From JAMXLO01 sp963791495 (GTDB taxonomy: Bacteria; Pseudomonadota; Alphaproteobacteria; Acetobacterales; Acetobacteraceae): DNA of 64,000 nt. The number at the start of each line of letters is the position of its first letter. The first letter of the stretch is position 1. Positions 60,224 to 64,000 of this stretch are shown here, piece by piece. The translations under genes were made by a program, and so were the position numbers. The DNA lies in contig CAWBST010000014.1 of assembly GCA_963791495.1 (NCBI GenBank), positions 186,001 to 250,000 on the forward strand. Direction: 5' to 3'. The notes beneath the pieces were generated by a model, which was given only the letters and a program-made list of their open reading frames with translations, was not told the DNA's origin and searched no databases.

Positions 60224-60675
60224 TCTCGATCCCACTGCGCGGCTTGATCAGTTACGAAGGCCCCATCTCTGTGCGCGGCTTGACCTCCGAACTGATCAAG
60301 GTGCCGCGCTATTCGGAGATCGAACTCGATATCGACAGCATCGGCGGTGAGGTCGGTTGCGCATTCGCCATCGCCAGCACCATTGAGCACTATGCCGGAT
60401 ATACGCGCGGCGTCGTCCGACCAGGCGGTCAGGCGAGCAGTGCTGCGACATTGATCCTTGCCGCTTGCCGATACCGCATCGCCTCGACGAGCGCGCGCTT
60501 TGTCCTGCACATGCCGACGCCCGAATACCAGCACTGGATCGCTCGCATGGTGCTGCACCTTGCCGACCGATGCCATCGAACGACCGCGGCTGGGTTGCTG
60601 GCGATGATGAACACCGGCCGCACGCTATCGGCGATCGAGGCCGAGCGCATCGGGCTCGTGCACGAATTGAGGTAG
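60220..60675 (+). CDS. ClpP-like serine protease
   Basis: A 151-residue protein of the ClpP/crotonase-fold protease family, shorter than cellular ClpP (about 190-200). LDIDSIGGEVGCAFAIASTI corresponds to the oxyanion-loop region. The probable catalytic Ser is at about residue 74 in PGGQASSAATLILAACRYRI, and the catalytic His at 97 in SARFVLHMPTPEYQ. The third residue is probably an Asp in the C-terminal part. Phage ClpP-like enzymes usually process capsid proteins, but no capsid gene is present. It is co-translated with the coiled-coil gene and followed 5 bp later by an SprT-like metalloprotease. Confidence 0.83.
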   Translation: MISIPLRGLISYEGPISVRGLTSELIKVPRYSEIELDIDSIGGEVGCAFAIASTIEHYAGYTRGVVRPGGQASSAATLILAACRYRIASTSARFVLHMPTPEYQHWIARMVLHLADRCHRTTAAGLLAMMNTGRTLSAIEAERIGLVHELR

Positions 60676-60679
60676 ACCA

Positions 60680-61204
60680 ATGAAGCACTCGGATTTCACC
60701 ACCATCGCCAAGGTGATCACGCCTGGCATCAAGCAGTTCGTGAAGGCCGAGGTTGCCCGCGCCATCGCCGAGCAGTCGCAACCGCCCGCCAACAACGGCG
60801 CGTTGCTCGATGTGCTCTGCGAGATGTTCCGCGATCTCAACCGCGAGCTGTTCGACGGCGCTCTGCCTCGCTGCCTGATCAAAACACACGCCGGTCGTCG
60901 TGCTCTCGGCCTGTTCGACCAGACCAAGCCATCGATCAGCATCGATCGCGACCTCGTCGAAGGCGACCGCACCGAACTCGCCAAGGTGTTGCTGCACGAG
61001 ATGTGCCACCTTTGGCGCGCATGTCAGCCGCCTATGACGCCGACCCCGGCGCTCGTCGCCCTTGGGCTATCAGCGCCGGTCCAGCATGACGCCGCATTCG
61101 ACGGCAAGCTGCGCGGCCTCGGCCTTGAGCCCGACACTCACACCATCCTCGCCGACTCCAAATTCGATCGATGGCTACAGCAACAGGAAGCGACAGAACC
61201 ATGA
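60680..61204 (+). CDS. SprT-like zinc metalloprotease domain protein
   Basis: A 174-residue protein. The zinc motif HEMCH lies at residues 106-110 in LAKVLLHEMCHLWRAC, and a likely third ligand His is in PVQHDAAFDGKLRGLG near 136. Upstream FRDLNRELFDGALPRCLIKT matches the SprT domain start. SprT/SPRTN relatives degrade DNA-bound proteins; phage and plasmid members are of unknown purpose. The N-terminal 40 residues (helical) are extra. Its stop overlaps the next start (ATGA). Confidence 0.85.
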   Translation: MKHSDFTTIAKVITPGIKQFVKAEVARAIAEQSQPPANNGALLDVLCEMFRDLNRELFDGALPRCLIKTHAGRRALGLFDQTKPSISIDRDLVEGDRTELAKVLLHEMCHLWRACQPPMTPTPALVALGLSAPVQHDAAFDGKLRGLGLEPDTHTILADSKFDRWLQQQEATEP

Positions 61205-61422
61205 CCAACGAGCAGTCGACCGAGTTCGTCAGCGAGGTTTTGACCGTCTGCAACTCGTACTTGCCGCCGCTCGATCATCCTGATCGTCGCGCCACGCTAT
61301 GGGAACTGAACTATCTTCTGACCGGCATCGGCATGTCTATGGCCGAATGCGCTGCGCCAGGCGAAGGCCGGTGGAGCGCGGTCAAGCATGCGGTCGGGAT
61401 GCGAGTTCGCAAGCCCGGCTGA
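61201..61422 (+). CDS. Small hypothetical protein coupled to the SprT-like gene
   Basis: A 73-residue protein with ATGA overlap to the SprT-like gene. The helical sequence (TEFVSEVLTVCNSYLPPLDH, TLWELNYLLTGIGMSMAECA) contains two Cys. Function is unknown; coupling suggests a partner or regulator of the protease. Confidence 0.6.
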   Translation: MTNEQSTEFVSEVLTVCNSYLPPLDHPDRRATLWELNYLLTGIGMSMAECAAPGEGRWSAVKHAVGMRVRKPG

Positions 61423-61425
61423 TCC

Positions 61426-62142
61426 GTGCTGCTCAGCCTGGCCTGGCAGACCGATACAGATACCGCATCGATCAGCGGCCGCGGCGCCATCTCCGCCGAT
61501 GCATTCCGGCTGCATCCATCAACAGCATCGAGCCGCGTCCCCTTCGAACACATCGGCCGGGCTCGCGACTTCTGGCGACGCGTTGCTGCCGACGATCGTG
61601 CCTTCGCCTTCGCGGTCATCGAGGCCGAGCGACCGATCCGCCGCAGGCTTGAGCGTCATCCTCGGCCGCGGTTCGACAACCTTGTGGAATTGCGCCGCAG
61701 TTGGTTGAGCATGCCCTCGACCGGCCGACTGGTGCCGCTCGATGCGGTGATCGACAACCGCGAGATACGCATCATCGATATCCGCGCCTCTGCGATCTCG
61801 ATGCGGTATGACAGATGGCAGAACGAGGACACCGAGCCGGCGCTGATGCTGTCGATCATCTCAACCTGGATCGGCGAGCCATCGCGTCTCGAACGGCTGA
61901 TCCTGCACCGCGCATCGGTCTCGCTGCATGCGCTGGGCCGCTGGTTCCAACGCATCGGCCCCCGCGCGAATGACGATCTGCTGCGCTGCGCTCTTGCGCC
62001 GCTAGCGCAGGCCGATCAGCAAGAGGTGCTGCGTGCAGACGGCACATTCGCGATCGAAGCGACCGGCGGTGTGTGGCTGGGCGAGAAGGTGCACGACACC
62101 GCTGGCGTGATCACGTTGGCTGCGCGGACTTTCCGCGATTGA
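61426..62142 (+). CDS. Hypothetical protein at the end of the plus-strand operon
   Basis: A 238-residue protein from GTG 61426, 3 bp after the previous stop. It is Arg-rich and mixed alpha/beta (DTDTASISGRGAISADAFRL, GRLVPLDAVIDNREIRIIDI, LILHRASVSLHALGRWFQRI). The segment S-x-H-A-L-x-R-W-F-Q-R recurs in hypothetical proteins of alphaproteobacterial mobile elements. No function is known. It is the last rightward gene and converges with the minus-strand operon. Confidence 0.6.
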   Translation: MLLSLAWQTDTDTASISGRGAISADAFRLHPSTASSRVPFEHIGRARDFWRRVAADDRAFAFAVIEAERPIRRRLERHPRPRFDNLVELRRSWLSMPSTGRLVPLDAVIDNREIRIIDIRASAISMRYDRWQNEDTEPALMLSIISTWIGEPSRLERLILHRASVSLHALGRWFQRIGPRANDDLLRCALAPLAQADQQEVLRADGTFAIEATGGVWLGEKVHDTAGVITLAARTFRD

Positions 62143-62170
62143 TCCATCAAATCATTCAGCGTGAATAGTT

Positions 62171-62404
62171 TCACCGGCCTGACGATCGACGCGACCGCGC
62201 TAATAATGCGCGCCGCTGCTGGATGATCCGCTCGCGCTCGCACAGCAATTGATAGTCGCGGTTGACGGCGAGCTTGGCGTGGGGTGGCAAAGCGAAGAAG
62301 CCAAACTCTGGCTCCTTCGAGAAGAACACGGCCTCTAAAAGCGGACGCAGTATCTGATCCTGCACGGCACGCAGCGCCTCGACCTCGACGTTTTGCCAGT
62401 CCAT
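62171..62404 (-). CDS. Small hypothetical protein
   Basis: A 77-residue protein (MDWQNVEVEALRAVQDQILR, FFSKEPEFGFFALPPHAKLA, basic tail). It is the last gene of the leftward operon and starts 4 bp after the stop of a 30-residue membrane peptide. The aromatic-rich middle and absence of overlap support it as real. Function is unknown. Confidence 0.5.
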   Translation of the reverse strand: MDWQNVEVEALRAVQDQILRPLLEAVFFSKEPEFGFFALPPHAKLAVNRDYQLLCERERIIQQRRALLARSRRSSGR

Positions 62405-62408
62405 CGGA

Positions 62409-62501
62409 TCAGAGCAACGCGATGAACACAGCGCCGAGGATCGCCGACAAGATGAGCGCGACCCCGATGGCGTCCCTGACCGCTTGATCGCGACGGCGCA
62501 T
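62409..62501 (-). CDS. 30-residue single-span membrane peptide
   Basis: The frame reads MRRRDQAVRDAIGVALILSA then ILGAVFIALL and stops. The basic N-terminus and a single hydrophobic helix give N-in topology. A near-perfect ribosome-binding site (gggggagg) lies six bases before the ATG. In phage-derived elements such peptides can be holin-like, toxic or regulatory; none of these is shown. It lies between the zinc-ribbon-like gene and the 77-residue gene in the same direction. Confidence 0.6.
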   Translation of the reverse strand: MRRRDQAVRDAIGVALILSAILGAVFIALL

Positions 62502-62560
62502 GGCATCCTCCCCCACTGGTGAGAGATTTGCCGGGCCGCCTGATTGGATCGCCCGGCACC

Positions 62561-62579
62561 TGCCGAATTGCTCGGCAGA
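62561..62579. other. Short hairpin in the leftward operon
   Basis: Seven-base arms CTGCCGA/TCGGCAG with a 5-base loop, in the 132-bp gap between the zinc-ribbon-like gene and the membrane peptide. It could attenuate or process the transcript. Confidence 0.35.
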
Positions 62580-62633
62580 TGCAGATCGATGCCGCGATCT
62601 CAGCGCGTCAGCCGGTCGAGATCAAGCGCCGCG

Positions 62634-62948
62634 CTACTCGGTCCGCAGCACGATCCTGCGCACCGGTCGGCTGCTCGCGCCGTCGACGCCGCTCATCAGC
62701 TCCGCCTTGCCCGCCAAGCCGCCGCAGCCGTCGTGGCGCATCTTCGCGAGGATCGTCCGCAGCGTCCGGTCGCGCCATTTGGCGTGGCTCTCGTTGACCA
62801 TCTGCACCTTGCCGCAGCGGTCGCACTCGATCCGGAGGAACCACGAGGGGAAGGCCGAGAACGGCTCGCCCAGTGCTTCTGCAGGCGACGGCAGCGGGTC
62901 GGTCCCATAGCTGCGCCAGTGCCGGCGCGGGACCGGCCTCGCGGTCAT
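62634..62948 (-). CDS. Zinc-ribbon-like small protein
   Basis: A 104-residue protein whose ATG overlaps the previous stop (ATGA). CDRCGKVQMVNESHAKW and later RHDGCGG form a possible CxxC ... H/C metal site, and FLRIECDRCGK suggests a zinc ribbon. The N-terminal MTARPVPRRHWRSYG is basic. It is probably nucleic-acid binding. The exact role is unknown. Confidence 0.6.
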   Translation of the reverse strand: MTARPVPRRHWRSYGTDPLPSPAEALGEPFSAFPSWFLRIECDRCGKVQMVNESHAKWRDRTLRTILAKMRHDGCGGLAGKAELMSGVDGASSRPVRRIVLRTE

Positions 62949-63295
62949 TGGTCCCTGTGCGCCTTCTCGGCGATCTCGCGCTTGAACCGGCGGAACAGCT
63001 CATCGGCCGCATCGCCGCGGCGCTTGTGCTCCTCCGGCGTCATGTCGGGCACGTCAGCAACCGCCCGCCTGCCGGGCCTCCTCGCGGTGACGATCGCCGA
63101 CTTGCGGTCATCGTTGGCCGGCGCCGTTGTTGCCAGATCAGGTGTCGGCTCGCCCGACCGCTGATCCCGAAGCGGTGTCCGCTTGCTGGCCTTGGCCGGG
63201 TCGGCCGCCCGCACGATCGCCGGCACCTCCAGCGCGACCGCCTTCCGCTTCCTCGGCGGGCGCTTGTATCGGTAGGTGGTGCGGACGACCGTCAT
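62945..63295 (-). CDS. Basic hypothetical protein, first gene of the leftward operon
   Basis: A 116-residue, very basic protein (TTYRYKRPPRKRKAVALEVP) with an ordered acidic/basic helix at the C-terminus (DELFRRFKREIAEKAHRD). An aagggg site precedes the ATG. It is nearest to attR and is coupled to the zinc-ribbon-like gene. DNA binding is likely from composition only. Confidence 0.55.
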   Translation of the reverse strand: MTVVRTTYRYKRPPRKRKAVALEVPAIVRAADPAKASKRTPLRDQRSGEPTPDLATTAPANDDRKSAIVTARRPGRRAVADVPDMTPEEHKRRGDAADELFRRFKREIAEKAHRDQ

Positions 63296-63684
63296 GGTCC
63301 TGATCCCCTTCGCCGATGACCGCGACCGTTGGCAGGATCGCCGACGCTTCCGGGCGCCGGCCGATCCCCGCCGGTCGCGCCAAGGAGAACCACCGCGCCG
63401 GCCGCCGGACTATCCGCCGCCCGACCTTCCGACCGCAACCTGCTCACGCCCGCGTGACCAGAACCGGATATCCGGTCGCTACAGGGGTCGGACGGCCCCG
63501 CGCCCAACTCTGCCAGCTCCGGCCAGCGACCCTGCCGCGCGCCCGGAGAGCGCCGCCCAGGGGTCGATTTCCGCCAAGCCTGCCGCCACCGGAAGCCCGC
63601 CAGGCTGCCGCCATTCATTGCCCCTGGTCCGCCCTGCCGCCGCCCTGGATTTGGACCCCAGATGGACCCCGCCTTGCATGGATT
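63296..63684. other. Gene-free stretch between the leftward operon and the tRNA gene
   Basis: I find no credible gene here. Long frames exist on the plus strand but are Pro/Arg-rich and run through the tRNA gene. The promoter of the leftward operon and integrase arm-type binding sites are expected in this stretch. Confidence 0.45.
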
Positions 63685-63758
<74 letters not shown>

Positions 63759-63966
63759 AACCGCCAGTCGTATAGCGCCCGCGTACTGATCGAAGCAACA
63801 TCCACATCGGGGCTTATCTCAGGGGCGCCACGCGCTTCTCCGCCGCCTGTTGCGCACGCGGCAACCCGCCATGACCCCAGCGCCAGAGCGCGTCGCCACA
63901 TCCGCCTCGCCGCGGCGGTGGCGAGCTCGCTTATCGGCCACGCTGTCGCCGCGCGGCCGATAAGCG

Positions 63967-64000
63967 TCAGGCCGCTGCGCGCAGGCGGTTGAGTTCGCCG
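63967..64000 (-). CDS. Possible C-terminal end of a gene beyond the window
   Basis: A minus-strand frame enters from the right edge and ends GELNRLRAAA before TGA at 63967. It looks like the helical C-terminus of a host gene, but only ten residues are visible. This is a weak call. Confidence 0.25.
   Translation of the reverse strand, partial: GELNRLRAAA

Noticed and set aside
59725..60576. 283-residue minus-strand frame across the ClpP-like region
   Set aside because: It opposes the coiled-coil and ClpP-like genes, which form a coupled operon with motifs; the antisense product has no pattern.

Overview
The window is a GC-rich (mostly 64-68 %) chromosomal segment of an alphaproteobacterium. 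The codon use, the fused cysNC gene, the truB-rpsO-pnp block, the EipB (DUF1849) envelope protein and the style of the hypothetical proteins point to Acetobacteraceae (Rhodospirillales). This placement is an inference; there is no rRNA gene to confirm it.

Layout. 0-5 kb: MetE-like fragment, amidohydrolase, carboxymuconolactone-decarboxylase-type protein, nitroreductase, a frameshifted MgtC/DUF4010 membrane protein. 5-9.5 kb: uracil-DNA glycosylase, the sulfate-activation pair cysD-cysNC, and a DUF1194 vWA protein. 9.6-19 kb: hybrid histidine kinase with a shattered sensor region, rnd, aspS (frameshifted), EipB, a NUDIX hydrolase and an Atm1-type ABC exporter. 19-28 kb: an accessory stretch, partly lower in GC, with two acyl-CoA-dehydrogenase-fold flavoproteins, two SDRs, a tandem nucleotidyl-cyclase-domain protein, a DMT transporter and small unknowns. 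28-33.2 kb: HD-domain protein, then pnp, a cupin, rpsO and truB on the minus strand. 33.2-47.5 kb: a higBA toxin-antitoxin pair, a secreted cyclase with a periplasmic binding protein, a Zn/Mn-type ABC importer operon, an enolase-superfamily enzyme, OsmC, a flavoprotein-flavoprotein-MaoC cluster and a large adenylate cyclase/TPR regulator.

47.9-63.7 kb is an integrated element of about 15.8 kb. It entered the 3' half of a tRNA-Thr(CGT) gene. The displaced old 3' half lies at 47871-47916, next to a tyrosine integrase, and the rebuilt tRNA lies at 63685-63758. Its genes run in tightly coupled ATGA/TGATG chains: integrase, excisionase-like HTH, SpoVG-like protein, primase-polymerase/helicase, SSL2-type helicase, HTH proteins, a terminase-small-subunit-like protein, a ClpP-like serine protease, an SprT-like metalloprotease and many small unknowns. 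No capsid, portal, tail-tube, large terminase or conjugation gene is visible. This gene set fits a phage satellite (PICI-like) or a strongly reduced prophage. The most interesting non-coding stretch is 58.4-59.04 kb. It holds a 64-67-bp direct repeat pair, a 10-bp-arm hairpin, three iterons at an exact 20-bp period and an 18-bp perfect palindrome, just before the terminase-like gene; it is a candidate origin, packaging or control site.

Sequence quality. Several genes are broken by single-base shifts: DUF4010, the histidine-kinase N-terminus, aspS, the DUF7453-like gene, the metal ABC permease and a FAD reductase. Outside the kinase region, each is repaired by deleting one base. Because aspS is essential, many of these are probably assembly indels rather than real pseudogenes.
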